A stretch of DNA of 64,000 nucleotides, taken from Pseudomonas sp. Bc-h (lineage in GTDB: Bacteria > Pseudomonadota > Gammaproteobacteria > Pseudomonadales > Pseudomonadaceae). Positions within the stretch are counted from its first letter, which is position 1, and each line of letters opens with the position of its first letter. The notes beneath the pieces are model-generated. The model saw only the letters and a program-made list of their open reading frames with translations, had not been told where the DNA came from and did no database searches. The DNA is taken from assembly GCF_002080045.1 (NCBI RefSeq), contig NZ_MUIN01000010.1, positions 1 to 64,000 of the forward strand. Direction: 5' to 3'. Positions 44,451-53,209 of the stretch are shown piece after piece. A program made the translations under genes and the position numbers.

Positions 44451-45011
44451 CTACCTCAGAGCGCGCAAAATCTCCTCGGTCCCCACCACCTGCGCATACT
44501 CCTCGTGCAGGTTCGCCAGCGACATTGCGTGTATCTCCTCGGCACTGCGCGGGTGCCCAAAAAAGTCCGCACCGTCGAAGGTGTAACAGGCGTCATGAGG
44601 CACGATCACCTCAAACCCCAGATTGCCGCCCGTTCGCGCCGTGGATTCCACCGAATTGTTGGTCACCACACCGACAATCACCACCTGGTTGATCCCGTCC
44701 GCACGCAACCAGCCTTCCAGCGCCGAATGGCAGAACGCGTCCGGCACCTGCTTGTGCAACTCGCCTTCGCCGTCCCATGGCAGGAACTCGGGTTGAAATT
44801 CGACACCTGATTGTTTGGGCCAGAACACCGAATCGGGTTCTCGGGAAAAATGCCGAACGTGAATCACCGTGCGCTCGGTGCGGCGCCAGGCTTCCAGCAG
44901 CGCGAGCATTTGCCGCTCTGCCTGCGGGTTGTTGCGCCGGCCAAGCTTCGGATGGTTGATACCTTGCTGCATGTCGATGATGACCAACGCGGCTTTGCGG
45001 GAAATATCCAT
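44451..45011 (-). CDS. Isochorismatase-family cysteine hydrolase
   Basis: The 186-residue protein shows the isochorismatase-like fold: AALVIIDMQQGI (catalytic aspartate), WPKQSGVEFQPEFLP, and VVIVGVVTNNSVESTARTGGNLGFEVIVPHDA. In most active members the nucleophile is a cysteine in GVxTxxCV; here the corresponding position reads VTNNSVEST, with serine where cysteine is usual. It may therefore act without a cysteine nucleophile, as true isochorismatases do. It is in tandem with, and 13 bp downstream of, the LysR gene. Confidence 0.83.
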   Translation of the reverse strand: MDISRKAALVIIDMQQGINHPKLGRRNNPQAERQMLALLEAWRRTERTVIHVRHFSREPDSVFWPKQSGVEFQPEFLPWDGEGELHKQVPDAFCHSALEGWLRADGINQVVIVGVVTNNSVESTARTGGNLGFEVIVPHDACYTFDGADFFGHPRSAEEIHAMSLANLHEEYAQVVGTEEILRALR

Positions 45012-45024
45012 GGTTTCTCTCTGA

Positions 45025-45948
45025 TCAAATAGCGCTGAAATGCCGCGCCAACTGCTGTTCGGCGAACTGTTCGATGATGAAATCGACGAAAGCCCGGGTC
45101 TTCCCGGGCAGCATTTTGTGCTCGCTGTAATAGATGGAAATATTGCCATCCTCGACGTACCAGTCAGGTAACACGCGCTGCAACGCCCCACTGCGTAGAT
45201 AAGGCAGCGCGAACGGCATGCTCACCAACGCGACGCCCAACCCCTGCTCCGCCGCCCGACACGCCGCCTCCGAATCGCTCATGGTCATGCGCACGTTCAG
45301 GCGCAGCGGGGTTTGCTCCTGGCTGCGATGGGTCAGCGGCCAGGAGCGTATGCGCCCGGTCTGCGGTGAGCGGATCAGAATACCGTCGCACTCGCTCAGG
45401 TCATCGGGGTGCTGAACCGCTGGATGCGCCTTGAGCCATGCGCAGGACGCCACAAGAACCCGGTGCGCGGGCGCCAGTTTGCGCGCAACGACACCCTGGG
45501 GCAGCTCGAATCCGCCGCCAATGGCGGCATCGAAGCCCTGCCCGATCAGATCCACCTGACGGTTATCGAAATGCCAGTTCGGGGTAATCGCCGGATAGCG
45601 TCGCAAGAATTCGCCCAGCAGCGGCACCACGTATAAACAGCCGAACACCGTGCCGACGCTGACTTTCAACGTGCCTGCGGGACTGCCCTCGGCGCTGGCA
45701 AGGTTGGCCACCGCGTTCTGGATGGTATTGAAACTGGCTCGGACCTCATCGAGAAATCGTTGCCCGGCTTCCGTCAATGTCAGCCGCCGCGTACTACGCT
45801 GGAACAGCCGCACGCCCAACCTCGTCTCGAGCTTGGCCACGCTTTTGCCGACTGCCGCAGGGGTCAGGCTCAGACGCCGCGCCGCCTCGGCGAAGCTTCC
45901 GACCTCGGCGCTGCGAACGAAACACTCAATGCTGCTGAAGTTTTCCAT
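45025..45948 (-). CDS. LysR-type regulator, divergent from an SDR gene
   Basis: The 307-residue regulator has an N-terminal winged helix (IECFVRSAEVGSFAEAARRLSLTPAAVGKSVAKLE, residues 6-40) and a LysR effector domain. The start at 45948 removes a 30-residue non-family leader in the longer frame. It is divergent from an SDR oxidoreductase gene about 120 bp away and precedes the isochorismatase-like gene; control of both is a reasonable inference. Confidence 0.85.
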   Translation of the reverse strand: MENFSSIECFVRSAEVGSFAEAARRLSLTPAAVGKSVAKLETRLGVRLFQRSTRRLTLTEAGQRFLDEVRASFNTIQNAVANLASAEGSPAGTLKVSVGTVFGCLYVVPLLGEFLRRYPAITPNWHFDNRQVDLIGQGFDAAIGGGFELPQGVVARKLAPAHRVLVASCAWLKAHPAVQHPDDLSECDGILIRSPQTGRIRSWPLTHRSQEQTPLRLNVRMTMSDSEAACRAAEQGLGVALVSMPFALPYLRSGALQRVLPDWYVEDGNISIYYSEHKMLPGKTRAFVDFIIEQFAEQQLARHFSAI

Positions 45949-46067
45949 GCACTCATTCACAACTTTTGGTTTACACAGACTATAGCGATTACCGGCTACC
46001 GCGAACCTAATCCACAACAGATACTGACGCCCATCCACTCTTTACTCACTGGTTACAGGAGATCGAC

Positions 46068-46817
46068 ATGACTCACCCAACCAACCTGATCGGCAAAACG
46101 GCACTGGTTCAAGGCGGCTCCCGCGGCATCGGCGCCGCCATCGTCAAACGTCTGGCTGAGCAAGGCGCAGCGGTTGCCTTCACCTTCGTCAGCTCCGAAG
46201 ACAAGGCCCGCGCCCTGCAGGACGAAATCACCGCATCTGGCGGCAAAGCCTTGGCCATCAAGGCCGATAGCGCGAGTGAGCAAGCGATTCGCGACGCAGT
46301 CGCCAAGACCGTCGAAGCCTTCGGTGGCGTCGACATCCTGGTGAACAACGCTGGCGTGCTGGCCATTGCGCCCCTGGAAGAGTTCAAGTTGGAAGATTTC
46401 GACCGGACCCTGGCCATCAACGTACGCAGCGTGTTCATCGCCAGCCAGGAAGCAGCCCGTCATATGAAGGAAGGCGGCCGCATCATCAACATCGGCAGCA
46501 CCAACGCTGACCGCATGCCCTTCGGCGGTGGCGGCGTGTACGCCATGAGCAAATCGGCACTGGTAGGCCTGACCAAAGGTCTGGCGCGTGACCTGGGCCC
46601 TCGCGGCATCACCGTCAATAACGTGCAGCCCGGCCCGGTCGACACCGACATGAACCCGGCGGACAGTGACTTCGCCAAATCGCTGATGGGTCTGATGGCA
46701 GTCCCTCGCTACGGCAAGGCCGAGGAAATCGCCGCCATGGTGGCCTACCTCGCAGGCCCTGAAGCGGGTTACGTCACCGGCGCCAGCCTGACCATCGACG
46801 GCGGCTTCGGCGCCTGA
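46068..46817 (+). CDS. SDR-family oxidoreductase
   Basis: This 249-residue short-chain dehydrogenase has TALVQGGSRGIGAAIVKRLAEQG (NAD(P)-binding), DILVNNAGVLAIAPL, and the catalytic serine and YxxxK in IINIGSTNADRMPFGGGGVYAMSKSALVGLTKGLARDLG. The first glycine motif reads QGGSRGIG rather than TGGSRGIG. It resembles cyclic-di-GMP-binding or quinone/3-oxoacyl reductases; the substrate is unknown. The start follows CAGGAGATCGAC. A terminator follows. Confidence 0.88.
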   Translation: MTHPTNLIGKTALVQGGSRGIGAAIVKRLAEQGAAVAFTFVSSEDKARALQDEITASGGKALAIKADSASEQAIRDAVAKTVEAFGGVDILVNNAGVLAIAPLEEFKLEDFDRTLAINVRSVFIASQEAARHMKEGGRIINIGSTNADRMPFGGGGVYAMSKSALVGLTKGLARDLGPRGITVNNVQPGPVDTDMNPADSDFAKSLMGLMAVPRYGKAEEIAAMVAYLAGPEAGYVTGASLTIDGGFGA

Positions 46818-46842
46818 GTCCGAGCCTGGCACCCGCAACACC

Positions 46843-46880
46843 AGGCCCCGGACTTCCACCAGAAGCCGGGGCTTCCTGCT
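46843..46880 (+). terminator. Rho-independent terminator after the SDR gene
   Basis: GGCCCCGGACTTC pairs with GAAGCCGGGGC around a short loop, followed by TTCCTGCTTTTT. It ends the SDR transcript before the tRNA-Ser gene. Confidence 0.8.
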
Positions 46881-46981
46881 TTTTGCTTAAGCGCATGAAA
46901 ATTCTGAAAAAAAGTTTTGCCTTCGAAAGAACTTTCGACTACATTAGCGCGCCTCGACAGACTGAACGTCTGAAGAGATAC

Positions 46982-47071
46982 GGTGAAGTGTCCGAGTGGC
47001 TTAAGGAGCACGCCTGGAAAGTGTGTATACAGGAAACTGTATCGAGAGTTCGAATCTCTCCTTCACCGCCA
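46982..47071 (+). tRNA. tRNA-Ser (GGA)
   Basis: A 90-nt cloverleaf with acceptor GGTGAAG/CTTCACC, discriminator G and encoded CCA. The anticodon loop CTGGAAA gives anticodon GGA at 47016-47018, with stem CACGC/GTGTG. The long variable arm (ATACAGGAAACTGTAT) is diagnostic of serine tRNA. The T-arm is GAGAGTTCGAATCTCTC. Confidence 0.95.
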
Positions 47072-47086
47072 AATTCGATGTAAACG

Positions 47087-47124
47087 AAACCCCTGAGATT
47101 CCTCGAGAACTCAGGGGTTTTTCG
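47087..47124 (+). terminator. Rho-independent terminator of tRNA-Ser
   Basis: ACCCCTGAG pairs with CTCAGGGGT, followed by TTTTCG. It lies 18 bp after the tRNA. Confidence 0.85.
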
Positions 47125-47422
47125 TTTATATCCATCTATGCCTATCGACCCCCCATCCCATTCGTTCGGATGACTTACCCATCCAACGCGACAGATTTCC
47201 TACGGCGTTTCCACTTCCCGTTCATTTACTTAACGCAGAACATCGGAAACCTCTTCACCCAATCGAATGACCAGCTACTGTCTATCCGTCGCCCCCTAAC
47301 TTTGGGAGTAACAACTTAGTACGAGGCTAGTTCTACCCTGGATCCCCCAGCCCGTATTCCGGCCCCCATTGCGCGTCCCACTCAAACGATAAACGGGGCG
47401 CGGATTCCGCAGGAGTAGGTTG
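47125..47422. other. Gap after tRNA-Ser
   Basis: Roughly 300 bp without a convincing gene, locally lower in GC. I saw no direct repeat of the tRNA 3' end, so no attachment-site duplicate is claimed. It should contain the promoter of the XRE gene; AGGAG precedes the ATG at 47423. Confidence 0.5.
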
Positions 47423-47917
47423 ATGAACGGTATTGGCAAACGTTTGAGGCAAGAAAGGAAACGCTTGAAGCTCACGCAGAGCGCACTCGGAGCCATCGGG
47501 GGCGTGGAAGCGAATGCTCAAGGCCATTATGAAAGCGGACAACGTCTGCCCCGAGCCGACTATCTGTTCCGTATCGCAGCCGCTGGCGTCGACATCAGTC
47601 GTGTGGTCACCGGTATCGACTCCAGAAACAGGCTGGAAGTGCCCATGCTGCCCACGCTGCCCCAAGGGCAGGCCGGATATGACGACGATGAGCACGACAG
47701 CGCCGAGAGCGTGGTGAGGATCATCGGCCAGCTGCGCCAGAGCCTGTGGGTCACGGCCAACGCGCTGTGCGAGGTCACGCGACTGATCGATTCCAAGGCC
47801 CAGGAGCAGAGCGGCGACCACGTCGAGGATCATCTTCGTGTGCTGCAGGGCGACGCCGATATGTTCGTCGCACTGGCGCTGGCCAAGGTGCAAAAGGCCA
47901 ATCACGAAACCCATTGA
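47423..47917 (+). CDS. XRE-family helix-turn-helix regulator
   Basis: The 164-residue protein has an N-terminal XRE domain: IGKRLRQERKRLKLTQSALGAIGGVEANAQGHYESGQRLPRADYLFRIAAAGVDISRVVTG (residues 3-64), followed by an acidic linker and a C-terminal helical region. Such phage-repressor-like regulators are common in Pseudomonas chromosomes. The ATG at 47423 with AGGAG upstream is chosen over the TTG one codon earlier. The target is unknown. Confidence 0.83.
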   Translation: MNGIGKRLRQERKRLKLTQSALGAIGGVEANAQGHYESGQRLPRADYLFRIAAAGVDISRVVTGIDSRNRLEVPMLPTLPQGQAGYDDDEHDSAESVVRIIGQLRQSLWVTANALCEVTRLIDSKAQEQSGDHVEDHLRVLQGDADMFVALALAKVQKANHETH

Positions 47918-47976
47918 GGCTTCGCTGACATCGCCCTCCTGCAGTGGTAGCCTTGCGCCACACAGGGAGGGCGTCA

Positions 47977-48405
47977 ATGAAAGGTCGTTTTATCGCGCTG
48001 GCAGCCATCACGCTGCTTGGCAGCGGCGTTGCCAATGGGGAAGTTTTCAAGTGCGTCACGCGTGAAGGCAAGATCAGCTTTGCCGCAACGCCGTGCCCGG
48101 ACTACGTCGGTGAGGCCATGCCGCAACGGCCGGGCCAGCGGCTTTCCAGCGATTGGGAAGAAGCCGACTACCCCGATCGGGTGAACAAGAACGCAGTGGA
48201 AATCCTGCAGATCAGCCGACGCAACAGGCTCATCATCACCAACGAAAAAGAAATCTCCGACCGCATGCAAGCCATCCGCCCGCCTCCCCCCGGCGTGCCT
48301 TCAGTGTGCGTAGCGCCGGTTTACAACAGCGCCTGCTTCGATCCATCCGGAGGGAAAGTTCGCCAGCCGGTGAGAGGCAAGCTCTTCAGTTCAGGCGCGA
48401 ATTAA
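47977..48405 (+). CDS. Exported DUF4124-like protein
   Basis: This 142-residue protein begins with a signal peptide (MKGRFIALAAITLLGSGVANG) and continues VFKCVTREGKISFAATPCPDYVGEAMPQ, the pattern of small periplasmic DUF4124-type domains with a cysteine pair. Two further cysteines occur near the C terminus (SVCVAPVYNSACFD). The function is unknown. GGGAGGGCGTCA precedes the chosen ATG. Confidence 0.7.
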   Translation: MKGRFIALAAITLLGSGVANGEVFKCVTREGKISFAATPCPDYVGEAMPQRPGQRLSSDWEEADYPDRVNKNAVEILQISRRNRLIITNEKEISDRMQAIRPPPPGVPSVCVAPVYNSACFDPSGGKVRQPVRGKLFSSGAN

Positions 48406-48411
48406 ACCCGA

Positions 48412-48455
48412 TTCTTGTGGGAGACGCCGGAGGCCACGACGGTACGGGCCGCGAT
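48412..48455 (+). repeat. Family D REP single arm
   Basis: TTGTGGGAGACGCCGGAGGCC followed by ACGACGG matches one arm of the 34-bp inverted repeat at 11989-12134. No opposed arm is seen nearby, so it appears to be a single REP. Confidence 0.55.
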
Positions 48456-48641
48456 TCGGACGATAGCGGTAGATCAGTTAGCAAATAAGCCATCTGACCC
48501 ACCGCTATCGCGGCTTTCGCTCGACCTATCCAGCTCACTTCCGAATTATCTGAACTAAGTTTTTATCGGCAACGATGTTACGAGATGCGAGAGCTGCATA
48601 CAGTCATGCCCCATCGCCAGAATCACAACAACGAGACGGCC

Positions 48642-49040
48642 ATGACCTCCACGCTTCACCTCAAAGAACATGTACAGCAAGCGGCCAACGAACTGATTGC
48701 CGCGTTTGCCGGCAATGACACCGAAGCCTACTTCGCGGCCTTCAGCGAGGACGCCACTTTCCTGTTCTACACCCTCCCTGCTCCGCTCCTGTCCCGTGCC
48801 GCCTACCAGGAAGTCTGGAAAGGCTGGCAAGCGGATGGCTTTGCCGTGCTCGATTGCCAGTCGAGCAACGCCCATATAAGCCTGCAGGGTGATGTGGCGA
48901 TCTTCATGCACGACGTTGCCACGCGCGTGCGTTTCGGTAGCGAGGAGAATCAGTTCCACGAGCGGGAAACCATCGTCTTCCGCCATGACGGCGGCCGTTG
49001 GCTCGCCTGTCACGAACATCTGTCGACCCAGCCGGAATAG
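48642..49040 (+). CDS. SnoaL/NTF2-like (DUF4440-type) protein
   Basis: The 132-residue product fits the NTF2-like cone fold: VQQAANELIAAFAGNDTEAYFAAFSEDATFLFYTLPAPLLSRAAYQEVWKGW, then HISLQGDVAIFMHDVATRVRFG and HERETIVFRHDGGRWLACHEHLS. Such proteins are small enzymes or binding proteins of unknown specificity. The ATG at 48642 is chosen; the longer frame adds a histidine-rich leader lacking support. It precedes the NCS1 permease by about 190 bp. Confidence 0.75.
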   Translation: MTSTLHLKEHVQQAANELIAAFAGNDTEAYFAAFSEDATFLFYTLPAPLLSRAAYQEVWKGWQADGFAVLDCQSSNAHISLQGDVAIFMHDVATRVRFGSEENQFHERETIVFRHDGGRWLACHEHLSTQPE

Positions 49041-49228
49041 GTCGACGGGCGAGCGCATCTTTAGAGTGCGCCGCCCCAGCGTTTCAAACACAACAACAGT
49101 TTTAGCCAGTACTTAAGGTCGCTCTGGTGACCACTGCCAATGCCACGACCGGACTCGCTCCGGTCGACAATACGGGCCAGCACTCGATGCCGGCCTCATA
49201 ACAACACGACAGCGCGCAGGAATACGTC

Positions 49229-50731
49229 ATGTCTCATCCCACTACCAGTATCGAAACCTTCGGTGTCGAACAGATTCCGGACGATCAACGCGATGCGTCG
49301 CCCATCGATCTGTTCCGTCTGACCTTCGGCGGTGCCAACACCTTCGCCACGGCGGTCCTCGGCAGCTTCCCGGTGCTGTTCGGTCTGTCGTTCCAGGCCG
49401 GGGTCTGGTCGATCATCCTGGGCATTGTGCTGGGCTCGATCATTCTGGCGCCGATGGGGTTGTTCGGCGCCCTCAACGGCACCAACAACGCGGTGTCCTC
49501 CGGGGCGCATTTCGGGGTTCATGGCCGAATCGTCGGCTCGTTCCTGTCGCTGCTGACCGCAGTGGCGTTCTTCTCGCTGTCGGTGTGGAGCTCGGGTGAC
49601 GCGTTGATCGGCGGCGCCAAGCGCATGGCTGGCCTGCCGGAAAACGACCTGACCCTTGCCGTCGCCTACGGTGTGTTCGCCGTGCTGGTGCTGGTGGTGT
49701 GCATCTACGGGTTTCGCTTCATGCTGTGGGTCAACAAGATCGCCGTGTTCGCGTCCAGCCTGCTGTTTTTGCTTGGCATCTTCGCCTTCAGCGGCAGCTT
49801 CGATGCAGGCTTCGCAGGTACCGTGAATCAAGGCAGCGAAGGCTTCTGGGCGGCCTTCATCGGCGCGGCCCTGCTGGCGATGAGCAACCCGGTTTCGTTC
49901 GGCGCGTTCCTCGGCGACTGGTCTCGCTACATACCCCGCAACACGTCGAAGAAACGCATCATGGCTTCGGTGTTTCTGGCGCAGATCTGCACGCTGATCC
50001 CGTTCCTGTTCGGTCTGTGCACCGCGACCATCGTCGCCACTCAGGCACCGCAGTACATCACCGACAACAACTATGTCGGCGGTCTGCTGGCAGTCTCGCC
50101 GAGCTGGTTCTTCCTGCCGGTGTGCCTGATCGCGATCATCGGTGGCATGTCCACCGGCACCACCTCGCTGTATGGCACGGGTCTGGACATGTCGAGCATG
50201 TTCCCGCGCCTGCTCAATCGCGCTCAGGCGACAATTCTGATCGGTATCGCAGCGATTGCCTTCATCTTCATTGGCCGTTTCGCCTTCAACCTGGTGCAGA
50301 GCGTGTCGACCTTCGCGGTACTGATCGTCACCTGCACCTCGCCATGGATCGTGATCATGGTGCTGGGCCTGATCATCCGCCGCGGCTTCTACCACCCCGC
50401 CGACCTGCAAGTGTTCACCCGCGGTCAGAGCGGCGGTCATTACTGGTTCGAACACGGCTGGAACTGGCGCGGTCTGGGCGCCTGGATCCCGAGCGCTGCG
50501 GTGGGGCTGTGCTTCGTCAACCTGCCGGGGCAATTCGTCGGCCCGCTGGGCAATCTGGCCGGTGGCATCGACATCAGCCTGCCGATAACGCTGGGCCTTG
50601 CGGCGCTGCTGTATATCACTCTGCTGCGCACCTTCCCGGAGCCGGTCGGGGTGTACGGCGAGCATGGCCCGCATCCGCTGCTTGGCGCCAACGCTCACCG
50701 CAACGTGAAGAAACCGATGGCCATCGGTTGA
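49229..50731 (+). CDS. NCS1-family nucleobase permease (cytosine/purine type)
   Basis: The 500-residue protein has 12 membrane segments and the NCS1 features FRLTFGGANTFATAVLGSFPVLFGLSFQAGVWSIILGIVLGSI and PMGLFGALNGTNNAVSSGAHFGVHGRIVGSFLS. Members bring in cytosine, purines, hydantoins or thiamine precursors with protons or sodium; no catabolic partner lies next to it, so the substrate is open. AGGAATACGTC precedes the ATG, and AACAACAC occurs upstream, close to but not a perfect Hfq/Crc motif. A strong terminator follows. Confidence 0.88.
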   Translation: MSHPTTSIETFGVEQIPDDQRDASPIDLFRLTFGGANTFATAVLGSFPVLFGLSFQAGVWSIILGIVLGSIILAPMGLFGALNGTNNAVSSGAHFGVHGRIVGSFLSLLTAVAFFSLSVWSSGDALIGGAKRMAGLPENDLTLAVAYGVFAVLVLVVCIYGFRFMLWVNKIAVFASSLLFLLGIFAFSGSFDAGFAGTVNQGSEGFWAAFIGAALLAMSNPVSFGAFLGDWSRYIPRNTSKKRIMASVFLAQICTLIPFLFGLCTATIVATQAPQYITDNNYVGGLLAVSPSWFFLPVCLIAIIGGMSTGTTSLYGTGLDMSSMFPRLLNRAQATILIGIAAIAFIFIGRFAFNLVQSVSTFAVLIVTCTSPWIVIMVLGLIIRRGFYHPADLQVFTRGQSGGHYWFEHGWNWRGLGAWIPSAAVGLCFVNLPGQFVGPLGNLAGGIDISLPITLGLAALLYITLLRTFPEPVGVYGEHGPHPLLGANAHRNVKKPMAIG

Positions 50732-50752
50732 TTTCCCGACAGCGATAAAACG

Positions 50753-50780
50753 AAGGGCTCACCCGCAGGTGGGCCCTTTA
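50753..50780 (+). terminator. Rho-independent terminator after the NCS1 permease
   Basis: AAGGGCTCACC and GGTGGGCCCTT form an 11-bp stem around CGCA (one G-T pair), followed by TTACATTT. Confidence 0.8.
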
Positions 50781-50908
50781 CATTTCCGGCACCGACCAAC
50801 GGACTACACTCGGCTGGCATGAGTCAGTTACATGTCGCACAATCGACCCTCACGTCAGCATCCCTACAATAGAAAATGTCAGCTCGAACCACAGGAGATC
50901 TACCTCAC

Positions 50909-51202
50909 ATGAATAAAGAAGAATGGATCGAAGCTGCGCTGCCGAATTACATCCTGACCAACCCGGCTTTGCAGGAAGAGATATCAGGCCTGAGCCAGAA
51001 AGACCAGGAAGACCAGATCCGCTGGGCTTTTGAGGACGAAGCAGAGGCTTTGAGCATTGAAACCTGGGAATTGGCCTTGAGCTTCAGCAACAAGCCAGAG
51101 GAAGAAGTGAAGGCGCTCCGGCTGGCTGTTCACAAGGAGGCCGCCGAGGCCCTGGATATGGACTGGGATGAATACTGCGCACTGAACGCTGTCGCGGTAT
51201 AA
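50909..51202 (+). CDS. DUF6388-like small acidic protein
   Basis: This 97-residue acidic protein (MNKEEWIEAALPNYILTNPALQEEISGLSQKDQEDQIRWAFEDEAEA...) resembles small helical proteins grouped as DUF6388 in pseudomonads. No catalytic motif is visible. AGGAG lies 11 nt before the chosen ATG. The strong amphipathic helix content suggests a regulatory or interaction role; nothing in the neighbourhood identifies it. Confidence 0.72.
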   Translation: MNKEEWIEAALPNYILTNPALQEEISGLSQKDQEDQIRWAFEDEAEALSIETWELALSFSNKPEEEVKALRLAVHKEAAEALDMDWDEYCALNAVAV

Positions 51203-51329
51203 CACCCGGTTCACCCTCCTTCGGGCCGCTGCCTTTCCTGCCCTGCGCGCGGCCCGAAATCCTGACTTGTCGGTCACCCTTTCTGCTTTACCTCGCCCCT
51301 TCGTGTGGGTAACTTCTGCGCCACTTCAA

Positions 51330-51337
51330 AACAACAA
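51330..51337 (+). promoter_or_regulatory. Candidate Hfq/Crc A-rich target at the crotonase start
   Basis: AACAACAA is directly joined to the AAGGA ribosome-binding site of the crotonase gene. It is a perfect match to AAYAAYAA. Repression by Hfq/Crc is inferred. Confidence 0.5.
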
Positions 51338-51349
51338 GGACTCGTCCCC

Positions 51350-52039
51350 ATGAGTGATTTGGTCGCGTATCAGCTGGACGACGGCGTCGCCACGCTGACC
51401 CTGAGCAACGGCAAGGTCAACGCCATCAGCAACGAGGTGATCGCCGGCTTCAACGCGGCGCTCGATCAGGCAGAAAAGGACCGCGCCGTGGTGATCATCA
51501 CCAGTGGGCCGGGGATCCTTTCCGGTGGTTACGATCTGAAAATCATGACGTCGAGCCCAGAGGCGGCAATGGATCTGGTGGCAGCCGGCTCGACCCTGGC
51601 CCGCCGCATGCTGTCGCACCCCTTCCCTATCGTCGTTGCCTGCACCGGCCATGCCGTGGCCAAGGGCGCGTTCCTGCTGCTGTCGGCCGATTACCGCATT
51701 GGCGTCGACGGTCCTTTCAGCATCGGCCTGAACGAAGTGCAGATCGGCATGACCATGCACAACGCAGGCATCGAACTGGCGCGTGATCGCCTGAACACAA
51801 GTGCATTCGGACGCTCGGTGATCAACGGCGAAATGTTCGATCCAAAAGGCGCGTTGCAAGCCGGTTTCCTCGACAAGGTCGTCGCACCGGAAGAACTGAC
51901 CGACGCCGCCCGCACCGTGGCCCTGCAGCTGAAGAAAATCAACATGAAGGCCCACAAGCAGACCAAGCTCAAAGTTCGCAAGGCATTCCTGGAAACACTG
52001 GACAAGGCCATCGAGCTGGATCGTCAGCATCAGTTCTGA
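51350..52039 (+). CDS. Crotonase/enoyl-CoA hydratase family protein
   Basis: The 229-residue protein has the crotonase oxyanion-hole strands: VATLTLSNGKVNAISNEVIAGFNAALDQAEKD, ITSGPGILSGGYDLKIM and VACTGHAVAKGAFLLLSADYRIG. It lacks the glutamate pair of true enoyl-CoA hydratases at the usual place (the second region reads GAFLLLSADYRIG), so isomerase or hydrolase chemistry is possible. The start at 51350 follows AAGGACTCGTCCCC. It stands alone. Confidence 0.83.
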   Translation: MSDLVAYQLDDGVATLTLSNGKVNAISNEVIAGFNAALDQAEKDRAVVIITSGPGILSGGYDLKIMTSSPEAAMDLVAAGSTLARRMLSHPFPIVVACTGHAVAKGAFLLLSADYRIGVDGPFSIGLNEVQIGMTMHNAGIELARDRLNTSAFGRSVINGEMFDPKGALQAGFLDKVVAPEELTDAARTVALQLKKINMKAHKQTKLKVRKAFLETLDKAIELDRQHQF

Positions 52040-52101
52040 TCGGCTGGATGGGGCACCGTCCATTCTCGGCAAGCAGAAATCCGGCAGCCCATGAATACCC
52101 C

Positions 52102-52189
52102 GTGGGAGCGAATTCATTCGCGATGGGTTTTACGGTCGATAAATTGCCATCGACTGTAGCGGCCTCTCGCGAATGAATTCGCTCCCACA
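52102..52189. repeat. REPIN, family E (GTGGGAGCGAATTCATTCGCG)
   Basis: GTGGGAGCGAATTCATTCGCG at the left and its exact complement at the right, with CATCGACTG and GCCATCG inside. Related to family A, but with the internal AATTCATT core. It lies between the crotonase and acyltransferase genes. Confidence 0.75.
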
Positions 52190-52359
52190 GCAAGCATTCA
52201 TGCCACCAGCCTCTTCAAACCTCCCGCCCCCGCCCATCGCTATCGCTGTTCCTTGAAACATTCGGTTATCTTCGCCCAACACCACCGGTCTGTCCGGTAT
52301 TTGCCGAATTAAGTGCACATCCGTACACTGCGCCACCTTTTGTCTACTGAGTGGTCTGC

Positions 52360-53136
52360 ATGCTGTTTGTCCTGCGTATGTTGCTGATGGGGCTGCACTT
52401 CATCGTCGCTGGTGTTCTGGGTCTGTTGCTCGGTCTCTGCCGCCCGTTCAACCCCGACAACAGCCGCTTGTGCGCCAGGCTCTACGCCCTGCCAGCCATG
52501 TGGATACTGCGTCTGCGCCTGAAGACCGAGATGGGCGTGCAGTTCGACAAAGCCCGCCCTTGCGTCATCGTCTGCAACCATCAGTCCAACTACGACCTGT
52601 TCATCCTCGGCAACATTGTGCCGCCGCGCACCGTCTGCATCGGCAAGAAGAGCCTGAAGTGGGTGCCGTTCTTCGGTCAGTTGTTCTGGCTCGCGGGCAA
52701 TGTGTTGATCGACCGCGGCAATCCGCTGCGCGCACGTCTTTCCATCCGACAGACCACCGAAACCCTGCAACGCAAGGACACCTCGATCTGGGTCTTCCCC
52801 GAAGGCACGCGCAACCTGGGCAACGGCCTGCTGCCGTTCAAGCGCGGCGCGTTCCAGATGGCCATCGATGCAGGCGCGCCCATCGTGCCGGTCTGCGCCA
52901 GCACCTATGTGCGCGACATGCGCCTGAACGCCTGGAACAGCGGCCGCGTGATGATTCGCTCGCTGCCTGCAATCGCCACCACCGGCATGACCAGCGACGA
53001 CATCCCGACGTTGATCGAACTCTGCCACAGCCAGATGCAAGCCAGCATCGAGCAGATGGACGCCCAGTTGCGCGCCCCCAAGGCGTCAGCCCAAACCGTC
53101 GCTGAACAGCTTGCACAAAACCCTCGAACTCGTTGA
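52360..53136 (+). CDS. plsC: 1-acyl-sn-glycerol-3-phosphate acyltransferase
   Basis: This 258-residue membrane-associated acyltransferase has the catalytic HX4D box in CVIVCNHQSNYDLFILGN (about residue 70), the phosphate-binding FPEGTRNLGNGLLPFKRGAF (about residue 147), and a hydrophobic N terminus. It acylates lysophosphatidate to phosphatidate in phospholipid synthesis. Pseudomonads have several such genes, so this may be a secondary one. The ATG at 52360 is preferred over a GTG three codons upstream. Confidence 0.85.
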   Translation: MLFVLRMLLMGLHFIVAGVLGLLLGLCRPFNPDNSRLCARLYALPAMWILRLRLKTEMGVQFDKARPCVIVCNHQSNYDLFILGNIVPPRTVCIGKKSLKWVPFFGQLFWLAGNVLIDRGNPLRARLSIRQTTETLQRKDTSIWVFPEGTRNLGNGLLPFKRGAFQMAIDAGAPIVPVCASTYVRDMRLNAWNSGRVMIRSLPAIATTGMTSDDIPTLIELCHSQMQASIEQMDAQLRAPKASAQTVAEQLAQNPRTR

Positions 53137-53209
53137 ATTTCGCCGACTCTTAATGGGACAGCGCGCTAAGCTGCGCATTAGTCCCTCCTAAAAGAAGAAG
53201 CGAATCAAC

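Noticed and set aside
46982-47422. Genomic-island attachment site at tRNA-Ser
   Set aside because: The tRNA is intact, no direct repeat of its 3' end was found nearby, and no integrase gene follows; the XRE gene alone is not enough.
49196-50698. 500-codon minus-strand frame opposite the NCS1 permease
   Set aside because: Very high Gln/Arg/His content and exact co-extension with a clear permease show it is an antisense shadow.
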